Below, piece after piece: positions 16,275 to 24,462 of a stretch of DNA of 37,311 nucleotides. The notes below the pieces were generated by a model that was not told where the DNA came from, did no database searches, and saw nothing but the letters and a program-made list of their open reading frames with translations. This stretch comes from CANLBN01 sp047634655 (lineage in GTDB: Bacteria; Pseudomonadota; Gammaproteobacteria; Pseudomonadales; Cellvibrionaceae): contig JBLIHY010000007.1 in assembly GCA_047634655.1 (NCBI GenBank), positions 1 through 37,311 on the forward strand, written 5' to 3'. How positions within the stretch are numbered: the stretch's first letter is position 1; the number at the start of each line of letters is the position of its first letter. A program made the translations under genes and the position numbers.

Positions 16275-16635
16275 GACTTTGAATGCTCACTGAGCCAAGG
16301 TCGAAAAACTAATACATCGAAACTTTTACACGTACGCAAATCTTGCTCGCGAGCACGGCTGAAGTCCCTGGTCAAACTCCGTGACATAAGCTCCGTAGAA
16401 TTGAAGGAGACTTGTGCAATACCCCTGAACGTAAGTGTCGCCGAAGTAAACAACCAAGCGAACACTATACTGATCCGGTATCTGAGATAAGAAGGCGTTC
16501 GCGTACTGGTCTCGTTCTCAATCACCGTCACACATGCATCGACACGTCAGTCTGGGTGCTCTAATTCGACTAAACATCGATTAGCGTTGGCTGCTCGGGG
16601 TGTATGGAGGCCTAACCCAAAATAGGAAAATTTTT
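16275..16635 (+). promoter_or_regulatory. Long untranslated leader of rpsB, probable S2 autoregulatory region
   Basis: About 360 nt of non-coding leader separate the promoter candidate from the rpsB start. rpsB leaders in gammaproteobacteria are known to fold into a conserved structure through which S2 represses its own operon. The final 60 nt, containing GCTCGGGG and GGCCTAACCC before AGGA, can form short stems. The inference rests on position and precedent, not on a fold I could compute. A 95-codon minus-strand frame inside it looks spurious. Confidence 0.45.
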
Positions 16636-17391
16636 ATGTCTACTGTAAGCATGCGCGATATGTTGCAAGCTGGTGTTCATTTTGGCCACCAAACTCGCTA
16701 CTGGAACCCCAAAATGGCACCATTAATTTTTGGGGCCCGCAATAATATTCATATTATCAATCTCGAGCACACGGTTCCCGCTTTTAACTCAGCTCTGGCC
16801 ATGATCAAGTCCATGGCCGCTCAGAAAAAGAAAATTTTGATGGTGGGCACAAAACGCGCCGCTCAAAAAATTATTAAGGAACAAGCGCAACTCGCCGGCC
16901 AACCATTTGTTAGTCACCGCTGGCTAGGGGGAATGCTAACAAATTACAAAACGATTCGTGCATCTATTCGTCGCTTTCGCGAGCTGGAGGCTCAAAGCCA
17001 GGACGGCACCTTCGAAAAACTGACAAAAAAAGAAGCATTGATGCGTCAGCGAGCCATGCAAAAATTGGAACTGTCCATTGGTGGGATCAAAGATATGGGC
17101 GGTCTCCCAGATGCGCTTTTCATCATCGATGTCGAGCAAGAACGTATCGCTGTTAACGAAGCTAACAAACTGGGAATCCCCATTTTCGCCATCGTTGATA
17201 CTAACAGTGATCCAGACGGTATCGATTACGTTATACCGGGCAACGACGACTCCATCCGCTCTATCAAACTTTATGCCACTGCAGTCGCCAACGCCTGCAT
17301 CAACGGGTCACAAGGCGACAAGCCCGTCCACAGTGAAGAGGAATTTACCGAGACAGAAGCAAAGCCCGAGAACGTACAGGCTGAAGACTGA
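16636..17391 (+). CDS. rpsB: 30S ribosomal protein S2
   Basis: 251 residues, begins MSTVSMRDMLQAGVHFGHQT and contains NIHIINLEHTVPAF, KILMVGTKRAAQKII, HRWLGGMLTN, LPDALFIIDVEQE and GIPIFAIVDTNSDPDGIDY, all highly conserved in S2. The frame opens 12 codons earlier, but ATG 16636 has AGGA 9 nt upstream and fits the family. The acidic C-terminal tail (SEEEFTETEAKPENVQAED) is typical for marine gammaproteobacteria. First gene of the rpsB-tsf operon. Confidence 0.98.
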   Translation: MSTVSMRDMLQAGVHFGHQTRYWNPKMAPLIFGARNNIHIINLEHTVPAFNSALAMIKSMAAQKKKILMVGTKRAAQKIIKEQAQLAGQPFVSHRWLGGMLTNYKTIRASIRRFRELEAQSQDGTFEKLTKKEALMRQRAMQKLELSIGGIKDMGGLPDALFIIDVEQERIAVNEANKLGIPIFAIVDTNSDPDGIDYVIPGNDDSIRSIKLYATAVANACINGSQGDKPVHSEEEFTETEAKPENVQAED

Positions 17392-17409
17392 CCTTTCCTT
17401 ATCTGAACA

Positions 17410-17425
17410 CCTGCCCCCCGGCAGG
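17410..17425 (+). promoter_or_regulatory. Hairpin in the rpsB-tsf spacer
   Basis: CCTGCC and GGCAGG flank a CCCC loop about 18 nt after the rpsB stop. There is no T-run, so it is more likely a processing site or partial attenuator that sets the S2 to EF-Ts ratio than a full terminator. Confidence 0.5.
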
Positions 17426-17518
17426 GTATCAAGTCATTTCCACACCGAGTTCCGCTGTGACTCAATAAATGAGCTACACACTCGATGAACAATCAACTTA
17501 TTAAATGAGGGTAATATC

Positions 17519-18385
17519 ATGGCGGTAGTTTCCGCTTCAACAGTGAAAGAACTTCGCGAGCGAACTGGCCTCGGAATGATGGAATGTAAAAAAGCTTTGT
17601 CCGCGGCCGACGGCGATATTGATGTCGCTATTGAAAACCTTCGTAAGGCCAGCGGCTTAAAGGCCGCAAAAAAAGCGGAGCGCACTGCCGCCGATGGCGT
17701 AGTCACCATACGCCTGGCTGAAGACAACAGCTATGGACTTATTTTGGAAGTAAACTCAGAAACCGACTTCGTCGCTCGAGACGATGGCTTTCTCGCATTT
17801 GTCGACCAAGTCGCGGAGAAAGCCCTGGCCAACAAGGAGACCGACCTTTCCTCTTTAATGAAGGGTGAGTTGGAGACTGCTCGCGAGGCATTGGTACAGA
17901 AAATTGGTGAAAATATTTCGGTTCGCCGCGTTCAGTTGCTAGATGGTCCGACCGTCGGCGCCTACGTTCATTCCAATAACCGCATCGCCGTTCTGGTTCA
18001 GCTAACAAATGGTGCTGCCGAGCTCGCTAAAGACGTAGCTATGCACGTGGCCGCCGTGAATCCCGAAGTCGTTAATTCCGATGATATGCCCGAAGAAATC
18101 CTCAATAAAGAAAAAGAAATTATCAAAGCACAACCGGATATGGAGAATAAACCAGCAGCCATCGTAGAAAAAATGGTGGGTGGTCGCATCAAAAAATTTC
18201 TGAAAGAAAATAGCCTGATCGAACAGCCTTTCGTAAAAAATCCAGAGATTTCAGTTGGCCAGTTAGTTGAAGAAACTGGAGCAAAAATTCAGGCTTTTGT
18301 GCGTTTTGAAGTAGGTGAAGGCATCGAACTGAAGAAGGTAGACTTTGCCGAAGAGGTCGCCGCACAGGTTCGATCCTCTAAGTAG
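17519..18385 (+). CDS. tsf: Elongation factor Ts
   Basis: The guanine-nucleotide exchange factor for EF-Tu. 288 residues; the UBA-like N-terminus has TVKELRERTGLGMMECKKAL, followed by the core domain with NSETDFVARDDGF, which contacts EF-Tu, and the repeated subdomain with AMHVAAVNPEV. GAGGGT lies 7-8 nt upstream of the ATG. It follows rpsB as usual, but the next gene is not pyrH. Confidence 0.98.
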   Translation: MAVVSASTVKELRERTGLGMMECKKALSAADGDIDVAIENLRKASGLKAAKKAERTAADGVVTIRLAEDNSYGLILEVNSETDFVARDDGFLAFVDQVAEKALANKETDLSSLMKGELETAREALVQKIGENISVRRVQLLDGPTVGAYVHSNNRIAVLVQLTNGAAELAKDVAMHVAAVNPEVVNSDDMPEEILNKEKEIIKAQPDMENKPAAIVEKMVGGRIKKFLKENSLIEQPFVKNPEISVGQLVEETGAKIQAFVRFEVGEGIELKKVDFAEEVAAQVRSSK

Positions 18386-18430
18386 AGCTTTGACGATAAT
18401 CCACGTGGGACTTTCGGGGTAACAGCACCG

Positions 18431-19294
18431 ATGAAAATCGCATTTATCGGCTTGGGGGTCATGGGTTATCCCATGGCTGGGCACCAACAACTGCAAGGAC
18501 ACAGTGTTTGCGTTTACAACCGCACCGAATCCAAAGCACAAGCCTGGGCAAAGCAATACAACGGCAACTATGCACCGACGCCTCGTCAGGCAAGCGAAGG
18601 TGCAGACTGCGTTATGACCTGCGTGGGCAATGACGATGATGTCCGCAGTGTAGTTTATGGCGAACAGGGGGTTCTGGCAGGCCTAGACACTGGCGGCACA
18701 CTGATCGATCACACAACGACCTCTCACGCGCTCGCCTTAGAGCTTTCTGAGGCTTGCTCACAACAGAATATAAGCTTTCTGGACGCTCCGGTATCAGGAG
18801 GCCAGAGAGGCGCCGAAAACGGCAAGCTTTCAGTCATGGCGGGAGGAGACCATTCCGTATTAGAGCAGGTTAAAAAAGCGATTCTGCCCTACGCTAAAGC
18901 TATCACGCTAATGGGTCCTGTCGGCTCCGGCCAAATGACAAAGATGGTAAATCAGATTTTAATCGCTGGCGTCTTACAGGGAATATCCGAAGGCCTGACA
19001 CTAGCTAGAAAATCCGAATTGGATCTCCCCAAAGTTATTAAAGCGGTTTCGGGCGGCGCAGCTGGCAGCTGGCAGTTATCCAATAATGGCCAGACTATTA
19101 TCGAGGACAAGTTTGACTTTGGTTTTGCGATTGATTGGATGATCAAGGATTTGGGATTTTGTTTAGAATCGGCGGAAGCTCTTGCATTAAATTTACCAAA
19201 TACACTTCACGCCATGGCTGAGTACAAAAAACTACAAGCCAAAGGCTACCATCGTTGCGATACTTCCGTTCTTATCAAACAGTTCGATGATTAG
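18431..19294 (+). CDS. NAD(P)-dependent beta-hydroxyacid dehydrogenase (3-hydroxyisobutyrate dehydrogenase family)
   Basis: 287 residues. The N-terminal Rossmann domain starts IAFIGLGVMGYPMAGH (GLGxMGxPMA signature), then DAPVSGGQRGAENGKLSVMAGG, and GSGQMTKMVNQ with the catalytic lysine. The C-terminal helical domain has the usual cofactor-closing segment (DFGFAIDWMIKDLGF). Substrate cannot be assigned: 3-hydroxyisobutyrate, tartronate semialdehyde, sulfolactaldehyde and similar are all possible. It begins 45 nt after tsf with no terminator between, so it may be read from the rpsB-tsf transcript; pyrH and frr normally occupy this place. Confidence 0.88.
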   Translation: MKIAFIGLGVMGYPMAGHQQLQGHSVCVYNRTESKAQAWAKQYNGNYAPTPRQASEGADCVMTCVGNDDDVRSVVYGEQGVLAGLDTGGTLIDHTTTSHALALELSEACSQQNISFLDAPVSGGQRGAENGKLSVMAGGDHSVLEQVKKAILPYAKAITLMGPVGSGQMTKMVNQILIAGVLQGISEGLTLARKSELDLPKVIKAVSGGAAGSWQLSNNGQTIIEDKFDFGFAIDWMIKDLGFCLESAEALALNLPNTLHAMAEYKKLQAKGYHRCDTSVLIKQFDD

Positions 19295-19451
19295 AAATAA
19301 ACAATCGATCACCCTGAAAACCACTAGAACCTAACGCTAAGTCTGGCGCAAAGCAAAAAGGTACCTCACTCGACTAACTCTGATAAGACTACGAATTTAA
19401 CCCAATAAAAATTATCCCCATCATATATCTGAAGTATAAGTGGTACTTTTC

Positions 19452-19528
19452 TTGCGAGGTTAACCTTGCAAAATTAGCGTCGCAGACGCCTCAATTGCCT
19501 GAGGCTACACCGATTGTTGTGCTAATTT
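19452..19528. repeat. Compact cluster of nested inverted repeats
   Basis: Three dyads lie end to end: an imperfect 20-bp palindrome (19452-19471, 9 of 10 positions matching), then an outer pair AAATTAGC (19471-19478) / GCTAATTT (19521-19528) enclosing GCGTC-GCA-GACGC and GCCTCA-ATTGCC-TGAGGC (the inner two overlap by two bases). The right side touches the stop codon of the convergent transglycosylase gene. It may act as a terminator between convergent genes, but there is no clear U-run; a structured RNA or small mobile repeat is also possible. Confidence 0.6.
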
Positions 19529-20108
19529 AACGCCAGTGTTCTAACCAGGCGTCCATTACCTTTCGAGAGTATTTGTAGCTTCCGTAGCTGCCATTGTAAC
19601 GAGCTAGAGCACTGGCTAATCTACCTTTTTCTTTGCCCAGATAATGCTTTAGGATGGTGCAACCATAGCGCAGGTTGGTTTCCAATTGGATGAGATTATC
19701 CTCTGGCCGACCAATTTCCTCCTTCCAAAAAGGCATAACTTGCATGAGTCCTTGGGCACCTACTCGAGAGACCGCATAAGGATCAAATGCACTTTCGATT
19801 TGAATCACGGCCAAAACCAATTCGGGCTCAAGTTGCGCACGAGTAGCTTCCTGATGAACCTTACGCAGAAGATGCAGCCGTTCTTTAGGGTTTTTAACGA
19901 AGGCTTTAAGCTTGTGCGACATGGTCACTAACCACACTTCGGCATCAAAACGATCGATAAAACCATCGGAAGTTGCCGCTTTGAGCGACTGCCTAAGCTC
20001 TTCATCCATTGGCGGATACGCTGTATCGGCAAACCCTAGTGTAGAACAGGGGAGGTTGACAGCGGCGAAAAAAGCAATCAAAAAGCTATATTTTTTTACA
20101 AGATACAT
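19527..20108 (-). CDS. Secreted lytic transglycosylase (SLT domain)
   Basis: 193 residues with an N-terminal signal peptide (about 1-27, cleavage near TLGFA-DT). A short helical stretch precedes the SLT/goose-lysozyme-type domain (about 90-190): VIQIESAFDPYAVS with catalytic Glu105, GAQGLMQVMP, then NLRYGCTILKHYL and ALARYNGS. It should cleave peptidoglycan glycan strands in the periplasm. It is smaller than Slt70 and resembles the short single-domain transglycosylases of pseudomonads. It is separated by 120 nt from ptsN; I see no strong promoter. Confidence 0.92.
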   Translation of the reverse strand: MYLVKKYSFLIAFFAAVNLPCSTLGFADTAYPPMDEELRQSLKAATSDGFIDRFDAEVWLVTMSHKLKAFVKNPKERLHLLRKVHQEATRAQLEPELVLAVIQIESAFDPYAVSRVGAQGLMQVMPFWKEEIGRPEDNLIQLETNLRYGCTILKHYLGKEKGRLASALARYNGSYGSYKYSRKVMDAWLEHWR

Positions 20109-20228
20109 GGTGTTTTATGGAATAGTCTTAATCAACAGTGCGAATACAGCAAGATGCTGGCTCGGGCTTGCGCTCTCGCACTCCATCTATCCAGATATCG
20201 AAGTAAATAAGAATACTATTCAAGCTCC

Positions 20229-20675
20229 TCAATCAGTCATTACAGTGTAGAGCTCTTCGGGGCTGTCCGCCTGACGCAATTGCCTCTGTATTTCTGTCTG
20301 AGAAAAGGCTTCCGCGAGGGTGGCCAGAGTCTGCAGATGATTTTGGTCATTATCCTCTGGAACCAAGAGTACAAAAATAATATCAACCGGCTGATTATCA
20401 ATCGCATCAAAGTCAACAGCCTTATCCAGAGTAACCAATAACCCTAAAGTTGTGTTGCAATCAGAAATACGGCAGTGGGGAATAGCGATACCCTGACCAA
20501 TTGCCGTAGAACCAAGACGCTCTCTGGCAATTAATGCATTAAAAACCGTGTCCGGGTTAAGTGCTCGATACTGCTTGCCAAAGTGGGAAGCAATAGCTTC
20601 GAGAATACGTTTTTTACTGGTGCAGTCTTGGTTAAACAATACACATTCGGGCGAGAGAATTGATGATATATTCAT
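20229..20675 (-). CDS. ptsN: Nitrogen PTS EIIA component PtsN
   Basis: 148 residues of the PTS EIIA type-2 (fructose/nitrogen) fold. IGQGIAIPHCRI carries the phosphorylated His67, and the segments ALIARERLGSTAIG and IFVLLVPEDNDQNHLQTLATLA are typical of EIIA-Ntr. It regulates potassium transport and sigma-54-linked functions through its phosphorylation state. It lies about 100 nt downstream of rpoN, but the hpf gene normally between them and the rapZ gene normally after ptsN are absent. Confidence 0.95.
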   Translation of the reverse strand: MNISSILSPECVLFNQDCTSKKRILEAIASHFGKQYRALNPDTVFNALIARERLGSTAIGQGIAIPHCRISDCNTTLGLLVTLDKAVDFDAIDNQPVDIIFVLLVPEDNDQNHLQTLATLAEAFSQTEIQRQLRQADSPEELYTVMTD

Positions 20676-20775
20676 GAAATATAATTAGTAGGGGGGAAAT
20701 ATACAGATCGTAGTGACGTAGTAACTCGCGTGTATCATTGCTGGATAACTGAAAATAATTTGAGTTGCCGGAAAT

Positions 20776-22311
20776 TCAGGCTAGTTGTTTACGTTCATTG
20801 GAAGGCGGAATATTCATCGCTTCTCGATACTTGGCAATAGTTCGACGGGCTACCTTAATTCCCTGATTACCCAATAACAGCGTTATTTTGCTGTCACTCA
20901 ATGGCTTCCGTCGATTCTCGTCAGCAATAATCTTTTTAATAATGGCTCGGATAGCCGTAGACGAGCACTCACCACCGCCATCTGTACTCACGTGGCTTGA
21001 GAAAAAGTACTTCAACTCTAATGTACCCTGGGGAGTGTGAATATATTTATTATTGGTAACTCGAGAAATGGTAGATTCATGCATATCGACGATATCGGCA
21101 ATATCGCAGAGTACCAGAGGCTTCATGGCCTCTTCTCCAAAGTCCAAGAATTGTTGTTGCTTTTCTACGATGGCGCTGGCTACCTTTAGTAAAGTCTCAT
21201 TACGACTTCGTAGACTTTTTAGAAACCAGCGAGCCTCCTGCAAATTATTTTTTAGAAAGGCGTTGTCGCTACTCGTATTTGCTCGTTTGACGAGTGAAGC
21301 ATAGCTGGCATTAATACGGAGTTTAGGCGTGGTGTCAGGATTTAACTCTACCACCCAGCGACAGTCCTTTTTGTTGACGAAAACATCTGGGACTACATAT
21401 TCAGTCTCTCTAACGCTCAGATCGTCGCCTGGACGCGGATTCATAGTTTGGATGAGCGAAATCGCCTGACCCAACTCATCTTCAGAAACACGGAGTTTTC
21501 GCATTAGCGCTTTGTAGTCTTTAGCGCCTAAGAGAGCGATATGATCCTTGATAATCGTTTTAGCTACATCGAGCGAGGGGGTTAATTCACTTAGTTGATT
21601 TAACTGAATGAGTAAGCAATCGGCCAGGTCCTCAGCAGCAATACCAGGAGGATCGAATTGTTGCAAACGATGTAAAACCGCTTTTACTTCATCTAACTCC
21701 AAATCGTCGAGCTGCTGACTCAAACTCTGATAAATATCCTCAATGGAGGAAAATAGCAGGCCACTGTCCTGAATGTCATCAATTATAGTAAGTGCAATCG
21801 AGTAATCACTATCAGAAAAAGGCGTAAGGTTAAGTTGCCACAAAAGGTGATCCTGCAAACTATCGCTAGTGTCGCGATTTCCGTCAAAATCCTCTGAATT
21901 ATCATCGTTGGTATTTGTGGGGCCAGAGGATGTGTTGATTTGGTAGACATCATCCCAGCTGGTATCTACAGGGAGGTCTCTGGGAATTTCTTGTGACCAG
22001 TTATCCTCTGTTAGCGATTCGCTGCTCGCCGTGGGGGGTGTTGATTCGCTGTTGATATCTTGGTGATTGCTGGTGCCTTGAGGTAAACAGAGCTCGTTAT
22101 TTTCAGAGAGCTTATTATTTTCATTTTGATCGGTCGGCTCATCGATTTCAGCGGTCTCGCCATCCGCCTCCAACATAGGATTGGACTCGAGTACTTGCTG
22201 AACTTCGTTTTGTAAATCGAGGGTCGAGAGTTGCAACATGCGAATCGCCTGTTGCAACTGGGGAGTCATGGTTAGGCTCTGGCCCAATTTTAGTTGAAGT
22301 GACTGCTTCAT
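20776..22311 (-). CDS. rpoN: RNA polymerase sigma-54 factor
   Basis: About 511 residues. Region I is Gln/Leu-rich (MKQSLQLKLGQSLTMTPQL), followed by a long acidic region II (about 55-150), the core-binding domain, and the DNA-binding C-terminus with the RpoN box ARRTIAKYRE near the end. Two ATGs (22317 and 22311) are possible; the second fits the MKxSLQLKxGQ family start. No strong ribosome site. It would direct nitrogen, motility and other enhancer-dependent genes. Confidence 0.96.
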   Translation of the reverse strand: MKQSLQLKLGQSLTMTPQLQQAIRMLQLSTLDLQNEVQQVLESNPMLEADGETAEIDEPTDQNENNKLSENNELCLPQGTSNHQDINSESTPPTASSESLTEDNWSQEIPRDLPVDTSWDDVYQINTSSGPTNTNDDNSEDFDGNRDTSDSLQDHLLWQLNLTPFSDSDYSIALTIIDDIQDSGLLFSSIEDIYQSLSQQLDDLELDEVKAVLHRLQQFDPPGIAAEDLADCLLIQLNQLSELTPSLDVAKTIIKDHIALLGAKDYKALMRKLRVSEDELGQAISLIQTMNPRPGDDLSVRETEYVVPDVFVNKKDCRWVVELNPDTTPKLRINASYASLVKRANTSSDNAFLKNNLQEARWFLKSLRSRNETLLKVASAIVEKQQQFLDFGEEAMKPLVLCDIADIVDMHESTISRVTNNKYIHTPQGTLELKYFFSSHVSTDGGGECSSTAIRAIIKKIIADENRRKPLSDSKITLLLGNQGIKVARRTIAKYREAMNIPPSNERKQLA

Positions 22312-22390
22312 TAGCATCGATGAGTCATAGCTAATTTTATCAATACGCTTGTCATCATATTCAGGCGAGAGGTCAATTTTTAGTTAATCG

Positions 22391-22419
22391 ATTTTAGTCA
22401 GGGGCCAAGTTGGGTGCAA
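22391..22419 (-). promoter_or_regulatory. Candidate promoter for rpoN
   Basis: On the minus strand TTGCAC (22419-22414) and TAAAAT (22396-22391) are 17 nt apart, about 75 nt before the rpoN start. The -10 matches 5 of 6 consensus bases; the -35 is weak. Confidence 0.4.
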
Positions 22420-22926
22420 GTCATTTGCGTTGCTTCCCATTTAATTCTTGGAACTCAAAACTTGACAATCGGTTACAGACAGTGATTTCGAGGTAGACAA
22501 AATTAAGTCTAAAGAAAATTATTTGATAACCCTAAAGCATATTTGTAGGGAGTGCCATCGAATTTAGTAACTACTGAATTTGATAACCACCGAAATCCGA
22601 TGAAAAACTGTCCTGATTGACTATTTTTGTCATATTTAACAGGATTCAGAATGAGGTAAATTCGGTAGAGCAAGATTAGCTATGGCGAGGAGGGTTAAGC
22701 GGATTTCCCAACTGGAATCGTTAACCTGTGATTAGTGTGCTTTCCAACATCGTAACCATTCGGGAAAATTCACTACTGGCTAAATATTCCCTTTCGCGTG
22801 CGTTGGATTTTTCCGAGCAGTGATGGTGAACCCTGCTCTTCGCCAATCCGGCACCTTAGTTGTTTTACATTGCCAGATTGACGCAAGCGCTTGTATAAGT
22901 TTTAGAGAAGTTTATGTTGCGGTTCG
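22420..22926. other. Non-coding interval upstream of rpoN
   Basis: About 500 nt with no credible gene on either strand. It contains an 11-nt direct repeat, ATTTGATAACC, at 22521-22531 and 22578-22588, and a short palindrome CAAGCGCTTG near the BI-1 family gene end. lptB, the usual upstream neighbour of rpoN, is not here. Confidence 0.55.
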
Positions 22927-23613
22927 TTAATCGTTGTTCATAAAACCCAAGATGTGCAACAAACTAACAAACAGATTATAGATGCTCAGGTATAACGATG
23001 TAGTGGCCAAGATGTAGTTAGTCTCCCCACCATTAATGATGCGGCTTGTATCATACAAGATAAACCCAGACATCAATAATACGATCATTACACTAAGACC
23101 CAGATGAAACATTGAAACATTGACGTCAAAAAAGGCACCAGCGATCCACATGCCCACCATGGCCACGAGGGCAACAATTAAACCAATGAATAAAAAGCCA
23201 CCCATAAAGCTAAAGTCTTTGCGGGTAGTTAACACGTAGGCTGATAGGGAAAAGAAGACCAAGGCGGTGCCGCCCAGGGCCTGCACTACGACGGAGCCGC
23301 CATTTGCCATCTGCAAGTAGTGGTTCAGCAAAGGACCGAGCGATGCCCCCAGCAGACCAGTGAAACCAAATACAACGAAAATGCCAGCGCTGGAATTGGC
23401 CGTTCGAGGAAGCACAAACCAGACCAGAGCCAGTGCTGTCAGGGAAAAAACAAGAGATAAGCCATGGCCTATTCCGACCGCCATGGAGACACCTGCGGTT
23501 AGCGCACTAAACATCATTGTCATTGCTAATAGTGCATAAGTGTTTCGAAGTACTTTGCTAACCTCAAACTGTTGAGTCTGAGTATTTTGCTGAGTAAACG
23601 TGTTTGATTCCAT
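22927..23613 (-). CDS. BI-1/YccA/YbhL family inner-membrane protein
   Basis: 228 residues with about seven hydrophobic membrane segments and a short polar Gln/Thr-rich N-terminus (about 1-22). The family landmarks TYALLAMTMMFSALTAG and the C-terminal ILYDTSRIINGGETNYILATTSLYLSIYNLF, including conserved Asp residues, place it in the Bax-inhibitor-1 (TMBIM) group. YccA modulates FtsH in E. coli, and BI-1 homologues are pH-sensitive calcium leaks; which applies here is unknown. AGGAG sits just before the ATG. Single gene. Confidence 0.93.
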   Translation of the reverse strand: MESNTFTQQNTQTQQFEVSKVLRNTYALLAMTMMFSALTAGVSMAVGIGHGLSLVFSLTALALVWFVLPRTANSSAGIFVVFGFTGLLGASLGPLLNHYLQMANGGSVVVQALGGTALVFFSLSAYVLTTRKDFSFMGGFLFIGLIVALVAMVGMWIAGAFFDVNVSMFHLGLSVMIVLLMSGFILYDTSRIINGGETNYILATTSLYLSIYNLFVSLLHILGFMNND

Positions 23614-23737
23614 AACTCCTCCGAGTCAATGAGCTGTAAAATGTTACTGTTCTAGTTCAATAGTGATTATAAAGTAAAAAACATCAACATGATCATAAGT
23701 CCCAATTACCGAATTGCAACCCTTTGATAATTGTGGA

Positions 23738-24373
23738 CTATTTTAGTTCTTCAGAGCATTTATCGGGTTTAGCATAGGCCATACGCTTGAGATGTCCAGG
23801 GCGATAATAACAATCCAAGCCACTCACTGCGACGGTTTGCAAATTGTCCATATCGATAAAGCCATCTTCCTGAACGGCCTCGGCTGCCACCTCGACGCGC
23901 TCGACCTCACCAATGATCATTACGGTATCGTTGAGTAGGGTATTGTGTTCTACATAGCGCATTGCAATTTTTAAGGCACTTTCAGCAACTGCCGGCGCAG
24001 GAAAATCTTCCAGCCAGTATTCGGACAACCCTGTAGCAGCAAATTCTGAAGTTTCTGAACCGTAACGCGCAGATGTCTGGTGTGCACTTGAAATCATACT
24101 TTCACCAACATGATTGATGGTGTAGAAACCGGTTTCGAGAATATTATTCAAGGTATGGCGGGGAACAGACGCTGGCCGATTGATATAAGCTATCAGCGGC
24201 GGATTAGCCCCCAGGTGTACCACTGAGCTAACAATGGCAAGGTTTGACTGGCCATCTTTCGACAGCGTACCAATGAGGTTGGCACTCTTGAATCCGGACA
24301 ATGAGTTGATAAAGTGCGCGCGGAAACTTCTTTCCATGCGGTCGATGATTTGACGGCCGAATAATTTTGTCAT
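23738..24373 (-). CDS. Flavin reductase-like FMN-binding split-barrel protein
   Basis: 211 residues. The core (about 20-190) resembles the flavin-reductase-like family: NLIGTLSKDGQSNLAIVSSVVHLGANPPLIAYINRP, RHTLNNILETGFYTINHV, then MIIGEVERVEV and GLDCYYRPG. It probably binds FMN and reduces flavins or acts as an oxygenase reductase partner; no partner oxygenase is adjacent. It stands between the BI-1 family gene and selO with gaps of about 125 and 90 nt, probably its own unit. Confidence 0.85.
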   Translation of the reverse strand: MTKLFGRQIIDRMERSFRAHFINSLSGFKSANLIGTLSKDGQSNLAIVSSVVHLGANPPLIAYINRPASVPRHTLNNILETGFYTINHVGESMISSAHQTSARYGSETSEFAATGLSEYWLEDFPAPAVAESALKIAMRYVEHNTLLNDTVMIIGEVERVEVAAEAVQEDGFIDMDNLQTVAVSGLDCYYRPGHLKRMAYAKPDKCSEELK

Positions 24374-24462
24374 GAATACCTTTTTCGAGTGGACGGAACG
24401 CGCCCTCTAGCGGGTTATCTCAAATCTATATAAATGTTTTGAATATCTACTTTTTTAGCGGG

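Noticed and set aside
16244..16531. 95-codon minus-strand frame between map and rpsB
   Set aside because: No ribosome site or domain, and it lies across the rpsB promoter and leader; it looks like chance.
18386..18430. Terminator between tsf and the dehydrogenase gene
   Set aside because: No stem with a T-run is visible in the 45-nt gap.
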